From contig CAINOB010000098.1 of the NCBI GenBank assembly GCA_903851365.1, positions 62,001 to 126,000 of the forward strand: DNA of 64,000 bases, in the 5' to 3' direction. How positions within the stretch are numbered: position 1 is the first letter of the stretch; the number at the start of each line of letters is the position of its first letter. This document shows, one piece after another, positions 24,133 to 32,039 of this stretch. Made by a program: the position numbers and the translations under genes. A model generated the notes under the pieces. That model saw only the letters and a list, made by a program, of their open reading frames with translations, was not told the DNA's origin and did not search any database. The DNA is from an uncultured Bacteroidota bacterium. GTDB lineage: Bacteria > Bacteroidota > Bacteroidia > Bacteroidales > UBA12481.

Positions 24133-25758
24133 TCAATCGTTTGTCCGGATCAATATTACGGTGGATTCATATGGAAACAGCACTATAAAAGTTGCTTTGA
24201 TCTGCTCATCAGCTCTTCGATGAGTAGAAATTAAAATGCAACCATCCAATTCATCTTTCAAATGGATGTGCCTCTGCCTGTTTGAAAAGTTCAATATTAT
24301 CAGGATCTTTTCTTCCAGTGTATAACGATAATAAGCCAGAACGTTTTTCCCATCAATAATACAGGCGTTCCATTCACCATACAGTAAACAAAGACTTGAT
24401 TTCCGCAGAGCCAGCAATTTATGGTAGAACAACAGAATGCTGTTATTATAATTCATCTGGTTCAATACGTTTCTTTCCGTATTATCGGAATAAACAGGCA
24501 GCCAGGGTTCACCAGTGCTGAAACCCTCATTTTTGCTGTTATTCCATCGCATTGGCGTTCGTGAACAATCCCTGCCTTGATATATGGGCCAAAACCTTTT
24601 ACCCAATGGATCCTTTATCTTTCGTTTCGGTATCCAGGCATTCCTCATCGCAATTTCCTCTCCATAATAAATAAAAGGGGTGCCTTTAAGGGTCAGCAGA
24701 AGAGTTGCCATCACTTTGGCTTTGTCATCTGAAGAGGATTTAAGCCAGTCTGAACCGATGGACCTGTTAAGATCATGATTGGACAGCACATTGCAAGGCC
24801 ATGCCTCCACAGGAATGCTATCCATCCACTTCCCTATTATTGAGCTGAATCGTTTAGCGCTCCACCTGCTGAAGATCAAGGAAAAATTAAATGCCAGGTG
24901 AAGGAGATTAACGGTATTTGTTAAATAGCTAGCCACAAGCCGGTGGTTGCCAGGTGGCAAAGTGTAAATCTCCCCGACAAGCATAATTCCCTTATATTCA
25001 TCCGCCACCTCCCGTAACTCCAGAATAATCTGGTAAGTTTCAGGTTGATTGCGTGTCACATAATTTTCCTTTCCCAGGAGCTGAGCCAATAGAGAGGGTT
25101 GAGCATCACGGAATTCAGGATCCTTTACTAAAACATTGATAGCATCAAGTCTGAACCCATCGATTCCAAGATCCAGCCAGAATCTCATTACGGAGAAAAA
25201 ATAACTGCGTAGCTCCGGATTTCTCCAGTTCAGATCAGGTTGTTGTCTGAAAAAAGTATGAAAATAATACTGCCGCGTTGCCTTGTCATAAGTCCAACCA
25301 CTTCCTCCATACAGCGATTTCCAATTGTTTGGTTTTCGCAATGTTGGTCCGTTGCGCCAGATATACCAGTCTCTTTTTGGATTATTTTCAGATAATCTCG
25401 ACTCCTGAAACCAGGGATGTTCAATGGATGTATGATTCAGAACCAGATCGAGGATTATCCGGATTTTTCTTTTATGTGCTTCCGAGACGAGTTCTTTAAA
25501 ATCTTCAAGATTGCCAAATGAAGGATGGATAGCGAGATAGTCAGAAACATCATAACCCATGTCGAACATTGGCGATTGAAATATAGGGGAGAGCCAGATT
25601 GCATCAACCCCAAGCCAGGTCAGGTAATCGAGTTTCTGTACTATGCCTCTCAGATCACCGAAACCATCTCCGTCAGAATCATTAAAACTCGCTGGGTAAA
25701 TCTGATAGATTACTGCCGATTTCCACCAATCTTCACCTTCAGTTGGGTTGCTCATCAT
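24133..25758 (-). CDS. GH13 alpha-glucosidase family enzyme
   Basis: 541 residues, the usual length for oligo-1,6-glucosidase/alpha-glucosidase members of GH13. Motifs: WWKSAVIYQIYPASF at the start, LDLVLNHTS (region I), GFRLDAIN with nucleophile Asp (about 203), LVGEIY with acid/base Glu (about 261), and LSNHDL with the third acid (about 328). No signal peptide is seen, so it is probably cytoplasmic. It starts 15 bases after the PHP-glycosyltransferase gene and is likely co-transcribed. Substrate could be isomalto-oligosaccharides, trehalose-like or glucosyl-glycerol-type glycosides; motif reading does not decide. An ATG one codon in (25755) is an equally possible start. Confidence 0.88.
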   Translation of the reverse strand: MMSNPTEGEDWWKSAVIYQIYPASFNDSDGDGFGDLRGIVQKLDYLTWLGVDAIWLSPIFQSPMFDMGYDVSDYLAIHPSFGNLEDFKELVSEAHKRKIRIILDLVLNHTSIEHPWFQESRLSENNPKRDWYIWRNGPTLRKPNNWKSLYGGSGWTYDKATRQYYFHTFFRQQPDLNWRNPELRSYFFSVMRFWLDLGIDGFRLDAINVLVKDPEFRDAQPSLLAQLLGKENYVTRNQPETYQIILELREVADEYKGIMLVGEIYTLPPGNHRLVASYLTNTVNLLHLAFNFSLIFSRWSAKRFSSIIGKWMDSIPVEAWPCNVLSNHDLNRSIGSDWLKSSSDDKAKVMATLLLTLKGTPFIYYGEEIAMRNAWIPKRKIKDPLGKRFWPIYQGRDCSRTPMRWNNSKNEGFSTGEPWLPVYSDNTERNVLNQMNYNNSILLFYHKLLALRKSSLCLLYGEWNACIIDGKNVLAYYRYTLEEKILIILNFSNRQRHIHLKDELDGCILISTHRRADEQIKATFIVLFPYESTVILIRTND

Positions 25759-25773
25759 ATAATATCTGACTTT

Positions 25774-28440
25774 TCAGATTAGTCCGGTATTCACCAACAG
25801 ATCATAAATGATGGGATCAGGAAGATAATCTTTTGATCTTTTTATAGCGGCAGAAGGCATTTCTTTTTGAGCGAACGGATTATTGAAGTAATTATTGATA
25901 GCATTTATCATCGATTCCCGATCAGGAACCAGGTATCCGTTGACCCCATTTTGTACGATATCTTTCGGACCTTTTGAATTATAGGCCACAACCGGCAAGC
26001 CACATGCAAGTGCTTCAATGACAGCACAGCTGAAAGTATCAAATCGCGAAGGAAGGACCAAAAGATCTGCCGAAGAATAAATCGCAGGTAAAGCTGACGG
26101 GTCGATCCATCCAAGAAAAACTGCATCGGGCATTTTCCTTTTTAGAGATGCTTCAGCCGGTCCGGTGCCTGCTACGACCATTTTTATATCAGGGTTAACT
26201 TCCTTAACTGCTCTATAAATTTCGGGTAGGTCCATTACCCCTTTTTCCTTGCTTATTCTACCCGCAAACAAAATGATCCGATCTTCCTTGTTTACTTTAA
26301 ACAAAAGTTCTTTGTCCGGAGTTTGTGGGTTAAAATGGCTATCCGGCCAATGAGCCGTAACGAAAACAGAGGCTGGGTTAAGCGCCATTTTCTTATTTGT
26401 CAGCCAATTGTAATGATCACTATTCAGAACAAAAACTGAATTAAATTCTTTATAAAATGCCCTGATAATCCTGACGAATCTATTTTGATTCTCCCGATCG
26501 AAACCTAAGACCTTTTTTGTGAAGGTTTTCCAATCGGTGTGCATATAAAAACTGGCCGGCACCGAATAAGCGTTTTTCAAATATAAGGCCGCTAATCCCA
26601 TGGCACCTTCGGTGGAACACATGATACGGTCGTACTCGCCTTTTAGAAACTCGTGATGGATTTCCAGCAAGTTAGGAATCCTGATTTTCTGGTCCTTATA
26701 AAAAGGGATATTCAGCTCCGACTGAGGCTTAATCACAATCAGATGATCCTCACATTTTTCGGACTCACTGGTAACCATAATATCGATGGGCAAATTTCTG
26801 ATCTGAATCTCGCGAAGCATAGATTTCAGAAACACTGACACTCCGTTTTTATCGTTCCAGGTATCACTTAGCCAGAGCATTCGTTTAGGTTGATCAGGAC
26901 ATCCCAATTCCTTTGAAAATTCGGCAACCATGGCTCTGGAATTATACATCACTCTGGCACTTGTAAAATGAGCACTGAGGATTACCGAGGAGGCAAGAAA
27001 AGGAAATGACAGCCCATCCAGAAAGCCAGAAACATCAGGCGATTGTGCCGATTTTTTATTTCTTGATGTTTTCCCGGATGAACCACCAAGATATGCTCTG
27101 AATAAAGCCGGGACCTCAAAATTTGAAATGATGCGGTTCAGATCAAGCTCCTTGGCTTTACCGGCTTTATTTATTACCTCGATTTTTTCAGATATTCGTT
27201 TGTCCAGGATTTCTCCGAGCATTCGGTAGATAGTTCCGATGGAATCAGTATAGACTTCGACAGAAGCTCCGGGATTGCTTTGAAAGACTTGCGCGATTTT
27301 TGAAGTCTCATCAAAAATTGGCTTATAAACTTGTGGAAGGAGCCATCTTTTGGCAAAATGCGGTTTGGTACCCGTAAGACTTTCATGGAATAGTTTAATG
27401 AAATTCATGGTCACTTTATGCTGACGCAATTCAGCAAACCCATTAGCAGCCAGCAATGCAGTAATTTTTTGTCCGGGTTCTCCCTTATGCAATAGAATGC
27501 GCATTAGCCCCGGGTCCTTGCTTTGAAGGGCAATCTGACAGAAATAGTCAAGAAATGTAATCATCATCTTTTCACTATCGTTATGTCCACCGAAGGCAGC
27601 CATTCTGCATTCACGAATAGCATCAAGCGCTAAAACAGATAGTGGTTCGGTTTTCCGCCGTTCCTGCAGACCGGGAACGTGCAGACGAACTCCTGTGAGG
27701 CCGCTGAAAATCCCCATGTGGCTGTCTGATCCGCCTGTCATAGTTTTCCTGTATGGATCGACACAGAATCTTGCCGGGTCTATTTTCAAATGATCAGAAA
27801 TTCTCCCGATCTTATTTGAATCCAGACTTTCAACCCATCTTTTGACAAGCATATTTTGTTTGGAATCCCGCTGACCATTGAGGACTTCAAACCGCTCAAA
27901 TATCAACGCCATTTTATTGAAAAAATCCATTGGCGGAGAACCACTCTTTTTGTAATGATAGAGAGGATGAGCCCAAATTACCGGAAGATTGTTCGCAATA
28001 GTATAATCAAGAAATGCATAAAGGTTCTTTCTGTACCTGTTTAAGTGTGTTTCCTGCCCGGGATCAAATCCATAAGTTAATACATGAATACCAACCTGAA
28101 AATCCGGAACAGTACAGCTGAATTCCCCACCAACTAAAACATCAACGCCCTTGTCAAGCAAATCATAACATGACCTGGCGTTATTATGATTGGTAATTGT
28201 GATGGCATCCATTCCATGGTTGCTCAATGTTCGCAGCAATTTTTTGGTTGGCAGCCAGGTTTCCGGTACATTAAGAATACGTCCAAGGATTTCATCAGGC
28301 ACATTACTATTGTAATCATGACAATGCAGATCCATTCGAAGCACATCTTCTTCGTTGTACAGCAATGAGTTCCGATCAACAAATTCCTGAACCTGTGATT
28401 GAATAATCTGATTAAATGTTCCTCCGTCGCTATTTGCCAT
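25774..28440 (-). CDS. PHP-domain and GT4 glycosyltransferase fusion
   Basis: 888 residues. The N-terminal PHP phosphoesterase domain carries the metal motif DLHCHDYNSN (residues 37-46), ITITNHNNAR, a GGEFSC strand, IWAHPLYHY and a GGSDSH motif. The C-terminal half (about 518-885) is a GT4 glycosyltransferase: WLSDTWNDKNGVS, ILFAGRISKEKGV (about 723), VVAGTGPAE and the donor-site SRFDTFSCAVIEALACGLPVV (about 800). GT4 enzymes of this type use nucleotide sugars on lipid or small acceptors. The gene lies downstream of a Pho-type promoter and a leader terminator, beside a sphingomyelinase-like gene. Glycolipid synthesis during phosphate limitation is a plausible role but is inference. Confidence 0.85.
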   Translation of the reverse strand: MANSDGGTFNQIIQSQVQEFVDRNSLLYNEEDVLRMDLHCHDYNSNVPDEILGRILNVPETWLPTKKLLRTLSNHGMDAITITNHNNARSCYDLLDKGVDVLVGGEFSCTVPDFQVGIHVLTYGFDPGQETHLNRYRKNLYAFLDYTIANNLPVIWAHPLYHYKKSGSPPMDFFNKMALIFERFEVLNGQRDSKQNMLVKRWVESLDSNKIGRISDHLKIDPARFCVDPYRKTMTGGSDSHMGIFSGLTGVRLHVPGLQERRKTEPLSVLALDAIRECRMAAFGGHNDSEKMMITFLDYFCQIALQSKDPGLMRILLHKGEPGQKITALLAANGFAELRQHKVTMNFIKLFHESLTGTKPHFAKRWLLPQVYKPIFDETSKIAQVFQSNPGASVEVYTDSIGTIYRMLGEILDKRISEKIEVINKAGKAKELDLNRIISNFEVPALFRAYLGGSSGKTSRNKKSAQSPDVSGFLDGLSFPFLASSVILSAHFTSARVMYNSRAMVAEFSKELGCPDQPKRMLWLSDTWNDKNGVSVFLKSMLREIQIRNLPIDIMVTSESEKCEDHLIVIKPQSELNIPFYKDQKIRIPNLLEIHHEFLKGEYDRIMCSTEGAMGLAALYLKNAYSVPASFYMHTDWKTFTKKVLGFDRENQNRFVRIIRAFYKEFNSVFVLNSDHYNWLTNKKMALNPASVFVTAHWPDSHFNPQTPDKELLFKVNKEDRIILFAGRISKEKGVMDLPEIYRAVKEVNPDIKMVVAGTGPAEASLKRKMPDAVFLGWIDPSALPAIYSSADLLVLPSRFDTFSCAVIEALACGLPVVAYNSKGPKDIVQNGVNGYLVPDRESMINAINNYFNNPFAQKEMPSAAIKRSKDYLPDPIIYDLLVNTGLI

Positions 28441-28456
28441 ATCACTAAGTTTTTAT

Positions 28457-28493
28457 AAAAAAAAATAGCCCTGAATGTTCCAGAGCCATTTTT
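28457..28493 (-). terminator. Hairpin terminator in the leader of the PHP-GT4 gene
   Basis: On the minus strand GGCTCTG pairs with CAGGGCT (two wobble pairs) across a 7-base loop, extended by flanking A and T runs, and ends in a run of nine T. It lies only 17 bases before the gene start at 28440, so it either ends a separate small RNA or attenuates the operon. Confidence 0.7.
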
Positions 28494-28538
28494 CAACCTA
28501 AATACTAAACCTAAAAGCGAGACTATGTTTCATAATTT
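28460..28538 (-). ncRNA. Candidate Pho-controlled small RNA 2 / attenuated leader
   Basis: Predicted from the promoter at 28545-28579 to the hairpin ending near 28460, about 80 nucleotides. It contains TTTAGGTTTAGTATTTAGG followed by TTGAAAAA and the hairpin, the same order as small RNA 1. An 11-codon frame starts MKHSLAFRF within it, so a leader peptide is possible. Read-through would express the PHP-GT4 and GH13 genes. Confidence 0.5.
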
Positions 28539-28544
28539 CCTATG

Positions 28545-28579
28545 CAAACATAATCCACCAATGTGAAGTCATTATGAAG
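28545..28579 (-). promoter_or_regulatory. Pho-type promoter upstream of the PHP-GT4 leader
   Basis: On the minus strand CTTCATA (28573-28579) and CTTCACA (28562-28568) have an 11-bp period, followed by 9 bases and TATGTTTG (28545-28552). The spacing is identical to the promoter at 24088-24122. Confidence 0.65.
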
Positions 28580-28624
28580 CGATCGTTAATTAATTGTTAG
28601 CAATCTGGATTTAATTAATGATTT

Positions 28625-28670
28625 CTTAATCGTTCAAAAACAAACACTTAACATCAGCACTCTACTTTTG
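28625..28670 (+). promoter_or_regulatory. Pho-type promoter of the sphingomyelinase-like gene
   Basis: CTTAATC (28625-28631) and CTTAACA (28647-28653) are 22 bp apart, two 11-bp steps, with a degenerate middle site. Nine bases later comes TACTTTTG (28663-28670), a perfect TAnnTTTG. The gene starts 18 bases downstream. Confidence 0.65.
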
Positions 28671-28688
28671 TTCGTGTAAATAAAAGCT

Positions 28689-29657
28689 ATGATTAACAAG
28701 ACCAACCCCAAAGCTGCCATCGCGGCAAGAATTATTATCTGGGCGATCATCATAAGTATTTATACCTCCGAATCATTCGCACCCGAAATAATTCCACAAG
28801 CCAACGAGAGTGCATCGAATAAAATAAATGAATTCCAGGTTAAGATATTATCCTGGAATATCGCCATGCTTCCAATATTTGATTTTGTCCATTCAGGAAG
28901 GGATCGAGCAACAACCATTGGCAGGGCCTTACAAAACAGTGATTACGATATAATAGTATTTCAGGAAGCCTTTTCGCCGATCGCCCGGCATGCAATATAT
29001 AATAAGCTCCGTAAATACTTTCCGTTTAACTATGGACCTGCGAATGCAAGTCCGGCTCTTAAAATCAACAGTGGATTGTGGATACTGAGCAGGCTTCCAT
29101 TATCTATAGTAAAGGAATATAAATTCAGCGGTTGCCAGGGCTTTGATTGCCTTTCCAGAAAGGGAGCGATCATCCTCGAGGGCAAATGCAAGGACCAACC
29201 TTTCCAGCTGATTGGTACGCACCTGGAATCAGATGCCAGCGACGTCGCCGTTCGGATGACACAACTCCATGAACTGTATGACAGTGTTATCAGCCCATTT
29301 TCAAATCCTGAAATTCCGCAGATAATCTGTGGAGACTTCAACACTGACAAGGAATTAACGTCCCAATACGTCAATATGCTAAAGATCCTCAAATGTGAGG
29401 ATGGCAGTCTCTCTGGTGATGAAAAAATAACCTTCGGATTTCCTTTAAATCAAGAGGCAACAGAATCCCACCAAAAGCCAAGGCAGCTTGATTACATCTT
29501 AACAAAAAACTCTCAGCTATTGGACCTCATAAAAAGAAAAATAACCGTAATCCACGAGGAAATGACCAATAGATATGTCTGTCTTTCTGATCATTACGGG
29601 ATAGAAGCTACCATCCAATTTAAACCGGTTATATCCATTTCCGGTGGTTCCCAGTAA
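28689..29657 (+). CDS. Sphingomyelinase-like endonuclease/exonuclease/phosphatase-fold enzyme
   Basis: 322 residues with an N-terminal hydrophobic segment (about 8-28) suggesting export. The fold landmarks are ILSWNIAML, VFQEAF (metal Glu), SGLWILSRLPL, QGFDCLSRKGAIILE, IGTHLES, ICGDFNTD and the catalytic LSDHYGIEA. The FDCLSRKG element resembles bacterial sphingomyelinase/phospholipase C rather than DNA-repair nucleases of the same fold. A Pho-type promoter precedes it, so release of phosphate from phospho- or sphingolipid head groups is a sensible hypothesis, as Bacteroidota make sphingolipids. Substrate is unproven. The porin and pst genes follow on the same strand. Confidence 0.82.
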   Translation: MINKTNPKAAIAARIIIWAIIISIYTSESFAPEIIPQANESASNKINEFQVKILSWNIAMLPIFDFVHSGRDRATTIGRALQNSDYDIIVFQEAFSPIARHAIYNKLRKYFPFNYGPANASPALKINSGLWILSRLPLSIVKEYKFSGCQGFDCLSRKGAIILEGKCKDQPFQLIGTHLESDASDVAVRMTQLHELYDSVISPFSNPEIPQIICGDFNTDKELTSQYVNMLKILKCEDGSLSGDEKITFGFPLNQEATESHQKPRQLDYILTKNSQLLDLIKRKITVIHEEMTNRYVCLSDHYGIEATIQFKPVISISGGSQ

Positions 29658-29684
29658 GTTGATTTACCATACAATCGATCGCAA

Positions 29685-29730
29685 CTTAACAATTTGGTAA
29701 CTTATGGTTAACCCCCAGTTTATATTCATG
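29685..29730 (+). promoter_or_regulatory. Pho-type repeat upstream of the porin gene
   Basis: CTTAACA (29685-29691) and GTTAACC (29707-29713) are 22 bp apart. Nine bases later is TATTCATG (29723-29730), which keeps the spacing seen at the other promoters but matches TAnnTTTG only in part. A gene start at 29704 would lie inside this element, which favours the ATG at 29782. Confidence 0.45.
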
Positions 29731-29781
29731 AGGTTGTTTTGTATCGGAATAAAAGAAAAACGTACACAAATTAAATTGACT

Positions 29782-31110
29782 ATGAAATCGATTAAATCTC
29801 TACTCCTTCTGATCGTGCTCCTGACAGCCCCTTTTGCTGCAGCCAGGATTAGTGCACAAGTTACAGAATCTAAGGCGGATACCGTTTATCCGATTCTTGA
29901 AAAGGCTCAATCAGACCTGGCCATCCTTAACCGTTTGAAAATCACCGGTTATATTCAGGCACAGTTCCAAAAGGCTGACACTGCAGGAATTGAATCATTT
30001 GCTGGCGGAAACTTTCCAGCTAATATCGACAACCGTTTTGCAGTTCGTCGTGGACGTGTTAAATTGACTTATGATTACGCTTTCTCACAGTTTGTAATGC
30101 AGGTGGATGTCACTGAAAAAGGTGTTGCCATTAAAGATGCTTATGTCAGTTTTACAGATCCATGGTTGAATTGCTTCGCCGTTACTGCCGGTGTTATGGA
30201 TCGTCCGTTCGGTTATGAAATCTCCTACTCATCGAGTTCGAGGGAGAGTCCGGAGCGCACCAGGTTGTTCCAGACCCTTTTCCCTGGCGAACGTGACCTC
30301 GGTGCAAAACTTACCTTCCAGCCCCCGAAAACTTCCAGATTTAACTTCCTGAAAATTGATGCAGGTCTTTATAATGGCATTGGTCCAAACGCAATTGACT
30401 TCGATGGTTTTAAAGATTTCATCGGTCACGCAATGATTAATAAATCAAGTGCAAACGAGAAAATTAAATTCGGTCTAGGCGTTTCCTATTACAACGGAGG
30501 TTGGAGACAAGGAACCAAATACCTTTACAACATGAGCGACCTCGCCCTTTCAACCGGTAACGTTATGGCATTTGCTGTTGACTCAACCAGTTCAAAAGTC
30601 GGAACCGAACTTCGCAGGAAGTATTACGGTGCTGATGCTCAGGTTTCATTCGACTTCCCGTTTGGTATGACCACCCTGCGCGGTGAATATATTCAGGGAA
30701 CACAGCCGGGAACATCTGCCACGACAGTAAGTCCTTCAACCCAGCCTGGAGATGCTTACCTCAGGAATTTTAACGGTGGATATTTCTACTGGATTCAGAA
30801 TATCATGCAATCAAAATTCCAGACTGTTGTAAAGTATGATTTCTATGATCCGAACACGGATGTTGCAGGTAATAATATCGGAGTTAAAATTTCCGGAAAA
30901 AATAAAGCAACTAACGCCACTGATATTAAGTACTCAACTCTTGGTTTAGGTTTGGTTTACAAATGGAACAGTCAGGTTAAAATCACTGCCTACTACGATA
31001 TGGTGACCAATGAAACAACCACTGCCCTTCCGAATGCAAGCACATTGAAAGATCTGGCTAAAGATCGTAAAGACAACGTGTTTACACTTCGCGTGCAATA
31101 CAAATTCTAA
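29782..31110 (+). CDS. OprO/OprP-type phosphate-selective porin
   Basis: 442 residues from ATG 29782, giving a signal peptide (MKSIKSLLLLIVLLTAPFAAARISAQ). The mature part has LKITGYIQAQFQ, then RRGRVKLTYDYAFSQFVMQVDVTEKGVAIKDAYV and a terminal strand DNVFTLRVQYKF with C-terminal Phe, as expected of a 16-stranded outer-membrane barrel of the porin O/P family. Residues of the type FGYEISYSSSSRESPERTR fall in the constriction-loop region, rich in Arg as in phosphate-selective pores. It is followed by pstS, 83 bases downstream, which has its own Pho-type promoter. Likely role: outer-membrane phosphate or polyphosphate uptake. Confidence 0.9.
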   Translation: MKSIKSLLLLIVLLTAPFAAARISAQVTESKADTVYPILEKAQSDLAILNRLKITGYIQAQFQKADTAGIESFAGGNFPANIDNRFAVRRGRVKLTYDYAFSQFVMQVDVTEKGVAIKDAYVSFTDPWLNCFAVTAGVMDRPFGYEISYSSSSRESPERTRLFQTLFPGERDLGAKLTFQPPKTSRFNFLKIDAGLYNGIGPNAIDFDGFKDFIGHAMINKSSANEKIKFGLGVSYYNGGWRQGTKYLYNMSDLALSTGNVMAFAVDSTSSKVGTELRRKYYGADAQVSFDFPFGMTTLRGEYIQGTQPGTSATTVSPSTQPGDAYLRNFNGGYFYWIQNIMQSKFQTVVKYDFYDPNTDVAGNNIGVKISGKNKATNATDIKYSTLGLGLVYKWNSQVKITAYYDMVTNETTTALPNASTLKDLAKDRKDNVFTLRVQYKF

Positions 31111-31120
31111 TCTGACCATA

Positions 31121-31177
31121 CTTAACGTTAACTTAACATTCCCGGAAACGGGGCTCCAATTATCGAAGTTATATTTG
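31121..31177 (+). promoter_or_regulatory. Pho-type promoter of pstS
   Basis: CTTAACG (31121-31127) and CTTAACA (31132-31138) are exact 11-bp neighbours. Two weaker 11-bp steps (31143 and 31154) follow, then 9 bases, then TATATTTG (31170-31177). The -7 box therefore keeps the same register as the other Pho-type promoters. The start codon is 16 bases after the -7 box. Confidence 0.75.
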
Positions 31178-31193
31178 CAAAATATTTAGAAAG

Positions 31194-32021
31194 ATGAAAA
31201 ACAAGAATTTAAAACTTATGGCTCTGGCTCTTTTACTGCCAGCCATGATCAGTGCTCAGTCCTTTAAAATCAAGGGTAGCGACACTTGCCTTCCATTGTC
31301 ACAGGCCGAAGCTGAATCGTATATGAAAAAAGACCCTAACGCATCTATCGCAGTAACCGGTGGTGGATCAGGAGTTGGGTTGGCAGCTTTGATTTCGGGC
31401 ACAACTGACATTGCACATTCCTCACGTGCAATGAAGATGGATGAAAAGCTGAAAATGCAGGAAGCCGGAAAAGCTTTCAAGGAAGTTATCGTTGCTTATG
31501 ATGCTCTTGCAGTTATCGTTAACCCGTCAAACAAGGTTAGCCAACTGACGCGTGAGCAGCTCGAAGGTATTTTCACGGGAAAGATTGCCAACTGGAAAGA
31601 AGTCGGCGGTGATGATCTTAAAATCATTGTTTACTCAAGGGAAACCAGCTCAGGAACTTATGAATTTTTCAAAACCAATGTTCTGAACCTGAAGAACTTT
31701 GCCGCAAATGCATTACTGATGCCTGCAACCGGTGCAATCGTTCAGTCAGTTGGTCAGACAAAAGGCGCAATTGGATATGTTGGACTGGCCTATGTTGAAA
31801 AAGATGTTAAGGCTCTTAAAGTTTCCTATGACAAAGGCAAAACATTTATTGCTCCTTCAGTAGCAACAGCAATGGATAAAACTTATCCTGTTACCCGTCC
31901 TTTGTACTACTATTTTCTCACTAAAATTGAAAAAACAGTATCTCCTTTTGTAAACTACATCCTTTCTCCAGAAGGTCAGGCTATAGTTTTAAAAGTTGGA
32001 TATGTTCCTTTGAAGAAGTAA
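31194..32021 (+). CDS. pstS: Phosphate-binding protein PstS
   Basis: 275 residues with signal peptide (ALLLPAMISAQ). The phosphate-binding signatures are readable: IKGSDTCLPLSQ, TGGGSGVGLAALISGTTDIAHSSR (binding loop) and YSRETSSGTYEFF. It captures phosphate in the periplasm for the PstCAB transporter encoded immediately downstream. The start is fixed by the promoter at 31121-31177. Residues about 107-150 (NPSNKVSQLTREQLEGIF and on) are echoed in the periplasmic loop of PstC. Length is near the short end for PstS, usual in Bacteroidota. Confidence 0.95.
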   Translation: MKNKNLKLMALALLLPAMISAQSFKIKGSDTCLPLSQAEAESYMKKDPNASIAVTGGGSGVGLAALISGTTDIAHSSRAMKMDEKLKMQEAGKAFKEVIVAYDALAVIVNPSNKVSQLTREQLEGIFTGKIANWKEVGGDDLKIIVYSRETSSGTYEFFKTNVLNLKNFAANALLMPATGAIVQSVGQTKGAIGYVGLAYVEKDVKALKVSYDKGKTFIAPSVATAMDKTYPVTRPLYYYFLTKIEKTVSPFVNYILSPEGQAIVLKVGYVPLKK

Positions 32022-32039
32022 CCTGGTTAAGAAAACAAT

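Noticed and set aside
29704-29781. Earlier start for the porin gene at 29704
   Set aside because: It would place 26 residues before a clean signal peptide and lies inside the Pho-type repeat.
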